Source: a virus
IMG/VR virus record: IMGVR_UViG_3300042463_001805
Location: 33,377 to 97,376 of that record
Strand: one strand, 5' to 3'
Length of the DNA stretch: 64,000 nt
A program made the translations under genes and the position numbers. The stretch's first letter is position 1, and each line of letters begins with the position of its first letter. Positions 22,350 to 31,492 of the stretch are shown in pieces. The notes beneath the pieces are model-generated. The model was not told the DNA's origin. It saw only the letters and a program-made list of their open reading frames with translations, and did no database searches.

Positions 22350-24929
22350 ATGAAAAATTTTTTAATAATACTATTCACCTTAGTTTCTTTTTTGGGTTTT
22401 ACACAAGTATCAAGTCTTTATTCATTTTCTGAGACAACCGGTACATATACGGCAATTGTTGGTGGTACGCAATTAGTAACAACAATTGGCGGTGCCGTCA
22501 CTTATGATACTGATGGTAGTTATTTTACAATACCTTCCGGATCACAATTTCAGTTTAATAATACAACAATTACATCTGTTAATATGACAGCAGATGGTGC
22601 TTTGTTTTTAAACCCAGGAACAACAACAACAGGAAATAGTGTAACTGGACCATTATCATCAACAGGTACTGCAGTGGGTGTTATTGCAGGTATGGGTATG
22701 GATTTAAGAAGTACGGCAATTGCGTCACAAGTATATGAAAGAAGATGGGAGGATGTAGGCACTGAAGTGGTGTTTCAATGGCAAAATGCCGCAAGATATT
22801 TACAAAGTAGTTCAGAAAGATTTTCATTTCAAATTAGAGTAAACAAATCAAATGGTCAAATAAGTGTTGTGTATGGTAATATGACGACAATTACAACAAG
22901 TACAACTTATCAACCAATGGTTGGTTTAAGGGGTTCCACAAATACAGACTACAATAACAGAAGATTAACAACTTCTATACCGGATGCAACACCAAATTGG
23001 GGAGCACCAAATGGTACAACCGCTGGAACATCTAATGCTCACAACGTAAGGTTTCGTAGTGGATGTGTCCCTTCAACAGGGTTAATATTTATTTGGACTG
23101 TGCAGTCTTGTATAGGTCCTACATTACCAATAATATCGTACACTTCATCATCAACCGCAAATCTTTCTTGGACGGCACCTGGTTCTCCACCATCTAATGG
23201 GTATAATTGGGAACTTAGATCATCAGGTGCTGGTGGAAGTGGGGCAACAGGTCTAGTATCTTCAGGTTCTGTCGCCGCAGGAACAACATCTGCAACCGCA
23301 AACGGTTTAACACAACAAACATCATATACTTTATATGTACAAAGTAATTGTGGTGGTTTAACAAGTTCTTGGGTTGCATCAACCGCAAGTACAAGTCCAC
23401 CAACTAATAATGATTGTTCAAATGCAACATCTGTCACAGTAAACAGTTCTTCAACCTGTACCTCAACAACTTCCGCTAGTAGTGTTGGTGCAACACAATC
23501 TTCAGCGGCATGTGCCGGTACAGGTGCTGATGATGACGTATGGTTTTCTTTTGTTGCAACAAATACTTCACATGTTCTTACTGTCACACCAGGTACTATG
23601 GCTGATGTTGTTTTTCAAGTGTATGGTGGTAATTGTGGTGGACTTTCATCACTATCTTGTATTGATGCGACGGCAGGTTATAGTGTAGAAACCACAACAG
23701 TTAATAGTTTAAGTATTGGTGTTACTTACTACATAAGAATTCATAGTTACGCATCCACTGTTGGGTCAAGGGGTACTTTTACAGTTTGTATTACAACACC
23801 CTGTACGACACCAACAACCGCAGGAACACTTTCTTCTAACAAAACATCTACCGTTGTAAATGATGCTGTTACATTCTCAATTGTGGGAAATGGAGGTAGT
23901 GTAACATTATTAGAATGGTCTTTTAATAATTTTAGTACAGTTGACGGATCAATTACAAATCCAGTTATGCCATACACATTACAACTAAATGTTGCACAAA
24001 CAAATATGTATTTTAGAGCAACTTCAGTAAATGGTTCTTGTCCTGCTGGTGTTACATCACCAATTTTAGTCACATTAGAACTTGCACCACCATATACTTA
24101 TGGGGTTAGTGATGGTGATTATATAACAAATGTAACTTTAAGTGATATTAATAATACATCTACTGAAGACGGAGACGCGTATTCTGATTACCTTTCAATT
24201 GTTGGTAATTTAGACATCGGTGGTGTTTATACAATATCTGTTTCAGGTACACTAACTTTTGGTTCGTACCCTGGTTATAGTGCTTGGATTGATTGGGACC
24301 AAGACGGGGTATTTCAAACAACAGAAAATGTATTATTATCGGCACCAGGTGCGATAGGTTCCGCATCTGTTAATGTACCAAATGATGCTATTGGGGGTAC
24401 AGTTAAAATGAGAGTACTTTCTGTTTGGAATGCAACACCAACAAATGATGCTTATTATTCAACAGGATATGGTTATGGTGAAATAGAAGAATACAGTATA
24501 CTATTAAGTGTCCCATTACCTGTTGAATTGAGTCAATTTGAAGGTGATTTATACCCATTATTTAATGTGATTAAATGGTCAACAGAATCTGAAAACAACT
24601 CAAGTCATTTTGATTTAGAATCAAGTAATGACGGTAATAATTGGAAGACTATTACAACAAAATCTGCCGCTGGTAATAGTAATGAAACTATAAGATATTC
24701 ATATATTGATAATAATTTAAATAGTATTGTTTATTATAGATTACAACAATTTGATATTGACGGTAAATTTGAAACGTATGGACCGATAGTTATCACGAGG
24801 GATGTTACAGATAAAAAAATTATAGGTTATATTAATTTAATGGGTCAAGAAGTTAAACCTGAAAATGTACATGGAATTATAATTGAAATTTATGATGATG
24901 GAACTATGAGAAAAATAACCAAATATTAA
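22350..24929 (+). CDS. exported multidomain protein with GEVED and T9SS-like C-terminal region
   Basis: An 859-residue Thr/Ser/Asn-rich protein. A signal peptide (1-19, ending FLGFTQ) is followed by a beta-rich domain (to about 240), a fibronectin III-like domain (about 252-345, ANLSWTAPGSPPSNGYNWELR), a repeat starting NDCSNATSVTV (354-490), a GEVED-type domain (about 610-700, YSAWIDWDQDGVFQ) and LPVELSQFEGDL with WSTESENNSSHFDLESSNDG, the signature preceding sorting domains in Bacteroidota. The last 40 residues (YINLMGQEV, IEIYDDGTMRKI) resemble a T9SS C-terminal sorting sequence. Such proteins are cell-surface or secreted adhesins of the host, so a copy just after the capsid gene is striking. 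It has a late-type promoter motif. A virion decoration role cannot be excluded. Confidence 0.8.
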   Translation: MKNFLIILFTLVSFLGFTQVSSLYSFSETTGTYTAIVGGTQLVTTIGGAVTYDTDGSYFTIPSGSQFQFNNTTITSVNMTADGALFLNPGTTTTGNSVTGPLSSTGTAVGVIAGMGMDLRSTAIASQVYERRWEDVGTEVVFQWQNAARYLQSSSERFSFQIRVNKSNGQISVVYGNMTTITTSTTYQPMVGLRGSTNTDYNNRRLTTSIPDATPNWGAPNGTTAGTSNAHNVRFRSGCVPSTGLIFIWTVQSCIGPTLPIISYTSSSTANLSWTAPGSPPSNGYNWELRSSGAGGSGATGLVSSGSVAAGTTSATANGLTQQTSYTLYVQSNCGGLTSSWVASTASTSPPTNNDCSNATSVTVNSSSTCTSTTSASSVGATQSSAACAGTGADDDVWFSFVATNTSHVLTVTPGTMADVVFQVYGGNCGGLSSLSCIDATAGYSVETTTVNSLSIGVTYYIRIHSYASTVGSRGTFTVCITTPCTTPTTAGTLSSNKTSTVVNDAVTFSIVGNGGSVTLLEWSFNNFSTVDGSITNPVMPYTLQLNVAQTNMYFRATSVNGSCPAGVTSPILVTLELAPPYTYGVSDGDYITNVTLSDINNTSTEDGDAYSDYLSIVGNLDIGGVYTISVSGTLTFGSYPGYSAWIDWDQDGVFQTTENVLLSAPGAIGSASVNVPNDAIGGTVKMRVLSVWNATPTNDAYYSTGYGYGEIEEYSILLSVPLPVELSQFEGDLYPLFNVIKWSTESENNSSHFDLESSNDGNNWKTITTKSAAGNSNETIRYSYIDNNLNSIVYYRLQQFDIDGKFETYGPIVITRDVTDKKIIGYINLMGQEVKPENVHGIIIEIYDDGTMRKITKY

Positions 24930-24931
24930 GA

Positions 24932-24939
24932 TATTTATA
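24932..24939 (+). promoter_or_regulatory. TATTTATA late-promoter-like motif
   Basis: It ends 7 bases before the ATG at 24947, in the 17-base gap after the exported protein gene. Confidence 0.45.
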
Positions 24940-24946
24940 TTAAGTT

Positions 24947-25657
24947 ATGAATATTAATTTAATTGTTAAAAACATATTGAAAGAGGCAAATTCTGACAGA
25001 TATGCAGGTTATTATAATGGACCATTAACAATGGGTGAAATTGATTGGGAAAAATCCTCTTTAGGTCCTTTTACAAATAAAGTTTCAAAATTTTTTAATG
25101 CTGAGCTAGAGTATGATAGTTATGATGGTTCTTTGGACTCACATAAAAAAGATAGAAAAAAATTAGAAACAAAATCTCGTAAAATTTCTAAATACAATAA
25201 AAAACATCCTCAAGCAAATGATGAAGATGGTGGAATTATTAATCAAACACCAGGTAAAGGTAAAAGAATTGTTCCTGTTAATGAATGGGTTGAATTAGAT
25301 AAAATACCATTAAATGAAGATTTAGCCGTTTGGTTTGGAAAAAAGAAAAAGCCAAAAGGATCGTCACAACCAAAAGGGCCGTGGGTGGATATATGTAGAA
25401 AAGTTGATGGTAAACATCCTCCTTGTGGTAGAAGTGACACTAGTAAAGGTGCGTATCCTAAATGTAGAGCCGCTGGTGTTGCTGGCAAAATGTCTGATTC
25501 ACAAAAAAGATCTGCATGTCAACAAAAAAGAAGAGCGGAGAAAAAAGATACTCAGTCAGGTAAGGGGCAAAAACCTGTAATGACCTCTTATAAAACAAAA
25601 AAGACTCAAAAAGAGTCTTTAGATATCATTGTAAGAAATATTTTATCAGGTCTTTAA
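24947..25657 (+). CDS. leader-bearing basic protein with DUF5872-like C-terminal module
   Basis: This 236-residue protein begins with the short helix MNINLIVKNILKE13/A14, a hydrophobic-x-E site like those expected for the prohead protease. The C-terminal half is basic with conserved cysteines: PWVDICRKVDGKHPPCGRSD, KGAYPKCRAAGVAGKMS and RSACQQKRRAEKK. This arrangement resembles the module I know as DUF5872, found in phages and large DNA viruses, perhaps DNA-binding. The protein ends in a second short helix, IIVRNILSGL, that echoes the N-terminal leader. A packaged, DNA-associated virion protein is inferred. Its last four bases overlap the convergent gene at 25654. Confidence 0.65.
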   Translation: MNINLIVKNILKEANSDRYAGYYNGPLTMGEIDWEKSSLGPFTNKVSKFFNAELEYDSYDGSLDSHKKDRKKLETKSRKISKYNKKHPQANDEDGGIINQTPGKGKRIVPVNEWVELDKIPLNEDLAVWFGKKKKPKGSSQPKGPWVDICRKVDGKHPPCGRSDTSKGAYPKCRAAGVAGKMSDSQKRSACQQKRRAEKKDTQSGKGQKPVMTSYKTKKTQKESLDIIVRNILSGL

Positions 25658-26097
25658 CAATATGGTGGTGAACATCTTCTTTTACCGTCCAGTCCTTTAA
25701 TTTTTCCTTTACAAACTTGTACACCGTGACCATTACTATATGCACTTGGAAATACATCATATCTTGATTTAGCCGCCGCTTTACCTCTAGCACATAATTT
25801 AGTTCCCGTTTTTTTACGACCTTCTTCAATCATATCTTCTTCATAATCACTACCACCTTCCATTTCATTTTTTAAAAAATCAAAAACTTGGTCCATATTA
25901 TTTTTAGCTTCAGAGATATGGTCTTGGGCCCAATCATGTCCGTTTTCTAAAATAGACTCAATTTCATCTTGATCCATATCCAATAACATTTCACACTGTC
26001 TCTTCATTTGTTCAAGATTTGAAAAGAACATATATCTACTTGAATGTTTTTTTTCTTCTTCTCTTAATACTCTTTTTATTATTCTACTGATATTCAT
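25654..26097 (-). CDS. leader-bearing small protein with Cys/Lys-rich C-terminus
   Basis: A 147-residue protein with N-terminal helix MNISRIIKRVLRE13/E14, closely similar in style to the leader of the convergent gene at 24947 and again ending in a hydrophobic-x-E site. The middle is acidic and helical (MDQDEIESILENGHDW). The C-terminal 50 residues form a basic cysteine-containing module, KLCARGKAAAKSRYDVFPSAYSNGHG followed by VCKG and RRCSPPYC; I have the impression that similar modules recur in phage virion proteins but cannot name the family. The gene heads toward the tail genes on the minus strand. Packaging is inferred from the leader. Confidence 0.65.
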   Translation of the reverse strand: MNISRIIKRVLREEEKKHSSRYMFFSNLEQMKRQCEMLLDMDQDEIESILENGHDWAQDHISEAKNNMDQVFDFLKNEMEGGSDYEEDMIEEGRKKTGTKLCARGKAAAKSRYDVFPSAYSNGHGVQVCKGKIKGLDGKRRCSPPYC

Positions 26098-26100
26098 TTT

Positions 26101-27909
26101 TTAACTATTTAAACCATTTGGTCCTCCTAATACAACCATGTTTAATTGCATTATAGGGTTATTATATCCATCCGTATAAATAGGATGTGGTGTAGATACC
26201 GAGTTAACTGTACTTCCGGTTGATCCACAATCACAACATATTACACATGCGTTGTATTCAGTATTTGCACTTCTTGGTTGATTTATATCTGGACAATACT
26301 GACAACTGTAGAAAAAATACGCCACAGACATACTTTCAGTGGATGCTGAACTAGGTTGAGGACATACACTTGTAATTGTATAACAATTTTGTCTTTGATC
26401 TCTAATTGTATAATTTGGTAAAGTAAAACCATTTCCAATAATTGAAAGATAATTACTTAAACTAATTGTAACATAACTTTCTTCGTCCGTATCACAATTA
26501 ATTAATCCGACAGTTATGTTGGAATTACCTAAACAAGTTCCGCAACCATCATATAATTCAGTATTTCCTAAACTATCTTTTTTGGTATCATACCACGTTG
26601 AGCTGTCTGTACCTGGTACAGTACTATCTAATTGAACACAAACGTATTCATTTGAACCCCACATTGCTTTTACAACGTTTCCTGTTGCTAATCCGGCAGA
26701 TGAAACAGTTGTTACATAAATGTCTTGACCTGTTTCACAAATAGTTCCATACCACAATTCAATATTTGCGTTATAATCGACACAATCAGGACAATCATTA
26801 AAAGTATTTACACTATATAAGGTATAATCACCACCAGTTGTAATATTACCTATAGTTGTACAGACTTGTTGATACGGATCAAAATAAGTAGTACCTGATG
26901 GTAAATATTGATACAAATAAACAGTTCCTGTGATTGGTTCTTCACTACAAGTGCTATACTCATATGCAACACCATTACATTCAATACAAGGATCACATCC
27001 TGGCGATGGAACAAAATTTAAAAAGTACGGGCTTGAAATTTCTTCAGTCGTTGGACCTACCACTCTAAAACATCCATCATCAGTTGAAAGGTGTGAATAA
27101 TCACCAATACCAAATAAAGTTGAAGCCCAAACAACAAGTTGATTTCTTGGGTCTGTACAACTTTCAAGTAATATTTTTTGATTTTCTGTTGCTAAACAAT
27201 CTTCACAAAAATTACCACCTTCACCCGGATTACCATAATCAGAAACAAATGTCCATTCAGGAGTACCTATAGCTTGGTCATTAACAACACCACAATATAT
27301 ATTTGTACCATCAGTATATGATATTGTATTTCCAGAATATCCAGGTAATAATAAAACGTAATCACTATTCTCTTCATTACAACGAATAACTTCATAAGTT
27401 GTTGCATTTGCTAAAAAACAATCTTCACAACCACTTCTACCTTCGTAAGATGTTACTTCACCAACTATTGAAGAAAAGATTCTACGATTATAAGCTTCTT
27501 CGTTACCGTATTGTTGTATTGATCCGACTTGCCAGCAAGTGGTAACCCTTTGAATTTCTCCTCCTTCTCCATCATTAACATCAACTGTACCATAAAAAGA
27601 ATCGTTAACTATTGGTAAATAACCTAATTCAGATATTGGTACTTCAACACTTTTTATTGTACCATCACAAGAATCAAAAGTCACAGTACCATAGTTATTA
27701 TTTAAACAGTCATAACAATCAGTATAAATTGATTGAGCATACACTGTGGAACCAGTGGCGTCCACATCAGTAATTTCAAAACAACCAAACGTTTTAAAAT
27801 CTGGTGAATTTGCATAAACAAAACTACCAATAATTATACTTGGTACACTGTTATAGTTTACGTTTGTAGTAGTACCTGTGTTGTAACATAATTGAGCGTT
27901 ACTTGCCAT
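26101..27909 (-). CDS. cysteine-rich repeat virion protein
   Basis: A 602-residue protein built of about seven repeats of roughly 80 residues. Each repeat has a C-x2-C pair followed 12-20 residues later by another Cys (DCYDCLNNN, GCEDCFLAN, FCEDCLATE, GCDPCIECNG, DCPDCVDYN, GCGTCLGNS, SCQYCPDIN), rich in Thr, Tyr and Gly and probably beta. The C-terminus CVICCDCG is followed by a Cys-free tail ending NMVVLGGPNGLN. There is no signal peptide, so it is made in the cytoplasm. Regular CxxC pairs suggest metal binding or disulfides formed after release. Its place among tail genes suggests a tail or fibre component; the family is not recognised. Confidence 0.65.
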   Translation of the reverse strand: MASNAQLCYNTGTTTNVNYNSVPSIIIGSFVYANSPDFKTFGCFEITDVDATGSTVYAQSIYTDCYDCLNNNYGTVTFDSCDGTIKSVEVPISELGYLPIVNDSFYGTVDVNDGEGGEIQRVTTCWQVGSIQQYGNEEAYNRRIFSSIVGEVTSYEGRSGCEDCFLANATTYEVIRCNEENSDYVLLLPGYSGNTISYTDGTNIYCGVVNDQAIGTPEWTFVSDYGNPGEGGNFCEDCLATENQKILLESCTDPRNQLVVWASTLFGIGDYSHLSTDDGCFRVVGPTTEEISSPYFLNFVPSPGCDPCIECNGVAYEYSTCSEEPITGTVYLYQYLPSGTTYFDPYQQVCTTIGNITTGGDYTLYSVNTFNDCPDCVDYNANIELWYGTICETGQDIYVTTVSSAGLATGNVVKAMWGSNEYVCVQLDSTVPGTDSSTWYDTKKDSLGNTELYDGCGTCLGNSNITVGLINCDTDEESYVTISLSNYLSIIGNGFTLPNYTIRDQRQNCYTITSVCPQPSSASTESMSVAYFFYSCQYCPDINQPRSANTEYNACVICCDCGSTGSTVNSVSTPHPIYTDGYNNPIMQLNMVVLGGPNGLNS

Positions 27910-27922
27910 AATTTTATATTTT

Positions 27923-29383
27923 TTATAATTTATTTACTATTTGAAATTGTAGTTCTCTTTTATAAGTATCTACGTTTTTATCAGTTATCACTTTTATATC
28001 AACAAAATATTCATTTGGTATTTTATCAGTTGTATCAAAAACAAAATAATAACCATCTGGTGTTTTATTAACTCTTGTCCAATCTTGGACTTGTACTTCT
28101 GTATTTGCTCCTTCTCTAACATAAATTCTATAATAACACTCCACTGGATTTAAAACAGAATTAGATGAATATGCTTGTTTGATTGTTAAATTTACTTTTC
28201 TAATGTCGGTATTTAGTACTTTTTCATTTTGTTTTATACCACTTACAGAAAATCCAAAAATTTTAGGGTTACTTGTAGTTGTTCCTATTTGATAATTTCC
28301 TGCGGTTTCAAGTACTGCGAATTCATTTTCAACGTTTGATAAAGATGTGCCATTTATTGATAAACCCTTCCATACGTCAGAAAATAAACACGGTATTGAT
28401 GTTGATGTGAACCCTGATAATGTAACTTTATAAACCCCCTTTGTTACTAAACAAGTTGTAAGTGCAGTAAAACCAACCACAGGATCACCATTTGAATCCA
28501 AAATATCAACTGTTGGTAATGTGTCTAAATTAATTGGGTTACCATTTTCATATACATACAGGTATAAATTATTATTTACACCACCATAAAAATTATTTCT
28601 ATCATCATCTATTAAGTCATCATAAGATGTTTCTAAAAATGGTTCATAAAAAGTTTGTGTATAAGGAGAAAAGAAACCAACCGAATAATTTTCAGTCATA
28701 CCTGAAATATTTTCAACTTGAGGTAAAAAGGCAATTCCATAACCGGTAACACCCGTAGTACCGCCACTTAAAATTGAGTTTATTTCATTGGACATATTAA
28801 ACTCTATATCTTCATTCCCAAACTCAAAGTGTTGTGTATCAATAATTGTTAATCCAGTATAATTCACACCTGTACCTGTGACAGAATTTGTGTTACTGTA
28901 AATACCAGGGGTCGTCCAACCACTTATAGTTAACGTCTCAAACCAATTTGATGGTCTTTGTGAAAAAGATCTATCATTTAAATTTGTTACACCAAAATCG
29001 TAGTAATCATAACCAACACCACTATCCCATGGCTGATTCTGAGGGATTCTAAATAAAATTAAATCAAAAGACGTTGCCCTTCTTCTTCCTTGAGATGTTT
29101 TATCATTTATTAGTTCTTTATCAAAAAAAGATGTGTTTTTCATTCTTAAAGTGTGACTAATGTTGTTAAATTTAGTACACCCGGTTGATATTGTATAATC
29201 TAAAAATTTTTCAGTAAGTTTAGATAAATCTATGTTAAATATATAACGGCTATATCCTATTGGTTGAGCCAAATTATTTACCCTACCGTAAAATAATTCA
29301 ACAATTGGGTTTCTTGCCGTATTGGTATACGAATTATATATTAACGTGTTTGATTTATCAAAATAAGAACGGTAAATTGACAT
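27923..29383 (-). CDS. probable tail/baseplate structural protein
   Basis: A 486-residue protein starting MSIYRSYFDKSNTLIYNSYT, with NPIVELFYGR shortly after. It is beta-rich, with Gly/Thr/Asn strands (GVTGYGIAFLP, NNNLYLYVYENGNPI), and ends with an immunoglobulin-like section (VNLTIKQAYSSNSVLNPVECYYRIYVREG). No enzyme motif is present. It lies between the CxxC-repeat protein and the gp5-like baseplate protein, with its own TATTTATT motif in a 23-base gap. Baseplate wedge or tail-attachment roles are plausible; I could not match it to a specific T4 gene. Confidence 0.6.
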   Translation of the reverse strand: MSIYRSYFDKSNTLIYNSYTNTARNPIVELFYGRVNNLAQPIGYSRYIFNIDLSKLTEKFLDYTISTGCTKFNNISHTLRMKNTSFFDKELINDKTSQGRRRATSFDLILFRIPQNQPWDSGVGYDYYDFGVTNLNDRSFSQRPSNWFETLTISGWTTPGIYSNTNSVTGTGVNYTGLTIIDTQHFEFGNEDIEFNMSNEINSILSGGTTGVTGYGIAFLPQVENISGMTENYSVGFFSPYTQTFYEPFLETSYDDLIDDDRNNFYGGVNNNLYLYVYENGNPINLDTLPTVDILDSNGDPVVGFTALTTCLVTKGVYKVTLSGFTSTSIPCLFSDVWKGLSINGTSLSNVENEFAVLETAGNYQIGTTTSNPKIFGFSVSGIKQNEKVLNTDIRKVNLTIKQAYSSNSVLNPVECYYRIYVREGANTEVQVQDWTRVNKTPDGYYFVFDTTDKIPNEYFVDIKVITDKNVDTYKRELQFQIVNKL

Positions 29384-29397
29384 TAAAGTATTTTTAT

Positions 29398-29405
29398 AAT
29401 AAATA
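29398..29405 (-). promoter_or_regulatory. TATTTATT late-promoter-like motif (minus strand)
   Basis: It lies 14 bases before the minus-strand start at 29383, inside the 23-base gap. Confidence 0.5.
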
Positions 29406-29406
29406 C

Positions 29407-31002
29407 TTAGTTAATCCGAATATTACTATTTAAAACTTTTTGATATGCTTCTTGCATTTTAACTAACAAATCGTTTGTACTTATTAATGATGCTCTTGAT
29501 ACCGATGTTGGTGGAAGCATTGGATATGGGTGGTCATGAGTTATTAAAAAATTAACAATTAATTGTAATAAATCTAATAAAGGTTCACCTCTAACCATAG
29601 ATGTTGTATTAGGCTCAATAACATCAAAAATCGTGTCTGCGGTTATACCATATATTGTATTTGCTAAATCTATTTTACTTTTTCCTTGAACTTCTGAATC
29701 GTGACTTAATAAATACAATTTATTGGCTCCCATAATACCAACAGTATTATCTAAAACAGATGTTGTTACCGGTGTTACTTCTTCAGTTGTTACAGTAAAT
29801 GGTAAAGGTGTTTTAAAATCTTTATATATTAAACCGTAACCTGGTTTTATTTGTGTTGTATATATTTTAACTAAATTCACCAATTGTGACATGTTTGTTA
29901 AAGAAACAATATCCACATTTTCAGATAGATTAGAAACTGTGTTTCTAATTGAGTCGTCAGGTCTATAAAAAAATGGAAATTGTTGGTTTCTATCTACTTC
30001 ACAAAAAGCAGATGGACCATCATGAAAATTTCTGATAGTTTGACTAATTAATTTAGCAAATTCTTCTAAAGGTAACGGGTCACTTACAGGTGGACCAATA
30101 GTAAAATCATAAACTAAAGGATATGAACTTTTACCAGTTAAAACTGTGTCATAATCTAAAACGTTTGATTGTGTTAAATAACTGTTTTCTTCCGGTAATT
30201 TATAAATGTAAATTCCGCCGGAGAATAAATTAACTGAACTATTTGGTGTTGAACATCTATACTCTACTAAAAATTTTACAGGTTCGTTTTTATCTACGAA
30301 TTTTTGAATTTTTTCAGAAGATCCCGTCTCTTTTTTCAATCCTAACTTACTTAATTGTAAAAACGCCCTGTTTGGGTTTGGTGTTGGTACTTCAGCTCTT
30401 TGAAACGGAAAGTGTTTTCCTGCCCTTAATAAAATTTCATTATCTTTTATAATAACATCTGCAGAGTCCCTACCATTTAAAGTAATATCCACAGGTTCAA
30501 CAAACACTCCTGATTTTGCAGGGTCTTTATATGTGCCATCATTGTTTTTTATGTTTGGTAAACTAACTAATGAATTTTGATATCCGTCATCTAAATGAGT
30601 TCTTGATGAGTTATAGTCCTCTTTTTTTATTGTCATTGGAGATGAGTACGGGGCTAACATGTAAAACTTGTTTCTACCTGTTGTTCTTTTTCTATCAAAA
30701 TAGAAAATCATAACTCTTTCACCTATTTGAGGTACTTGATTTATAAAATATGGAAGAAATGATAAATGAATCAATGGGTCTTTATCTGACCACGGCCCAT
30801 TCTTTTCAGGTGTTTTGCTTGTTTCACTAAAACCTTTTTTTTCTGCTGATTTTAAAATTTGATCAATATTTTTAACTAGTGGTCTAACCCTAACCCTACC
30901 TAACATTAATGGGTCGCTGTTGTCAACACATTCGCCCCAATAGAAATTTTGTGACATTTCTTGTGGTACATCCCCCAATCCTATTCTTTCAATTTTAGAC
31001 AT
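29407..31002 (-). CDS. baseplate hub/spike protein with gp5-type OB fold
   Basis: A 531-residue protein. Near the N-terminus, FYWGECVDNSDPLMLGRVRV and later PQIGERVMIFYFD match the OB-fold domain at the start of T4 gp5 and other VgrG-like spike proteins. No lysozyme domain follows, unlike T4 gp5. The middle contains DVIIKDNEILLRAGKH, a beta section like the needle-adjacent parts of spike proteins, and the end is helical (LLVKMQEAYQKVLNSN). It is expected at the centre of the baseplate, where it helps puncture the outer membrane. It overlaps the next small gene by 8 bases, consistent with one baseplate operon. Confidence 0.75.
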   Translation of the reverse strand: MSKIERIGLGDVPQEMSQNFYWGECVDNSDPLMLGRVRVRPLVKNIDQILKSAEKKGFSETSKTPEKNGPWSDKDPLIHLSFLPYFINQVPQIGERVMIFYFDRKRTTGRNKFYMLAPYSSPMTIKKEDYNSSRTHLDDGYQNSLVSLPNIKNNDGTYKDPAKSGVFVEPVDITLNGRDSADVIIKDNEILLRAGKHFPFQRAEVPTPNPNRAFLQLSKLGLKKETGSSEKIQKFVDKNEPVKFLVEYRCSTPNSSVNLFSGGIYIYKLPEENSYLTQSNVLDYDTVLTGKSSYPLVYDFTIGPPVSDPLPLEEFAKLISQTIRNFHDGPSAFCEVDRNQQFPFFYRPDDSIRNTVSNLSENVDIVSLTNMSQLVNLVKIYTTQIKPGYGLIYKDFKTPLPFTVTTEEVTPVTTSVLDNTVGIMGANKLYLLSHDSEVQGKSKIDLANTIYGITADTIFDVIEPNTTSMVRGEPLLDLLQLIVNFLITHDHPYPMLPPTSVSRASLISTNDLLVKMQEAYQKVLNSNIRIN

Positions 31003-31198
31003 TTTTTGTTCTGTTATTAACTTCTTCTAATATTTTATTATACGCGTCTTCAGTACCATCCAAATGGTATGTTAGTTTTAATATGATTTCTTTAGTTTTA
31101 TCAAAATCTTCTTTTAAGAAATCCAAAACATTCATCAAATCTTTGTTACTACTATTTTTGTAGTTTTTAATAATATCTAAAACTTCTTCATTTTTCAT
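30995..31198 (-). CDS. small helical baseplate-operon protein
   Basis: A 67-residue acidic helical protein, MKNEEVLDIIKNYKNSSN, then DLMNVLDFLKEDFDKTKE and LDGTEDAYNKILEEVNNRT. I chose the ATG at 31198 because it follows the upstream stop by one base; an in-frame ATG at 31216 would overlap that gene. No family is recognised. Tight packing between two baseplate-region genes suggests a chaperone or minor baseplate part. Confidence 0.55.
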   Translation of the reverse strand: MKNEEVLDIIKNYKNSSNKDLMNVLDFLKEDFDKTKEIILKLTYHLDGTEDAYNKILEEVNNRTKNV

Positions 31199-31199
31199 A

Positions 31200-31490
31200 T
31201 TAATAAGATTTTCCATATCCTTTAGTTGGTGCCGTAAACCCTGCCGGTGTTACAACAAGTGGCGGTATAAGAATTTCAGATTTTCCATTTTCAAACCATT
31301 CTTCATTTAATCCCTCAATAAGATTAAAAAACGCTAAGTTCATTAGGTTTGCCGACCCATCCGCATTATCGTCGGTTGGTAATCCCGCTTCTTGTAACCT
31401 TTCAATAACTTTTGCAAATGCTCTTGTGTTAGAGACTCCACTTAGGAGTTTTGAACCCCCTAACGCAAATCCTGGTAATCCTGTTGGCAT
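31200..31490 (-). CDS. small unknown protein in the baseplate operon
   Basis: A 96-residue protein, MPTGLPGFALGGSKLLSGVS, with a helical centre (FAKVIERLQEAGLP, NLMNLAFFNLIEGLNEEWF) and a proline/glycine-rich end (TPAGFTAPTKGYGKSY). No known motif. It begins 2 bases after the stop of the upstream 595-residue protein and ends one base before the next gene, so it is part of the baseplate transcript. Confidence 0.55.
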   Translation of the reverse strand: MPTGLPGFALGGSKLLSGVSNTRAFAKVIERLQEAGLPTDDNADGSANLMNLAFFNLIEGLNEEWFENGKSEILIPPLVVTPAGFTAPTKGYGKSY

Positions 31491-31492
31491 AA

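Noticed and set aside
23039-23587. A 182-codon open frame on the minus strand inside the T9SS-like gene
   Set aside because: It is antisense to a clearly coding repetitive Thr/Ser-rich region, and its translation shows no domain.
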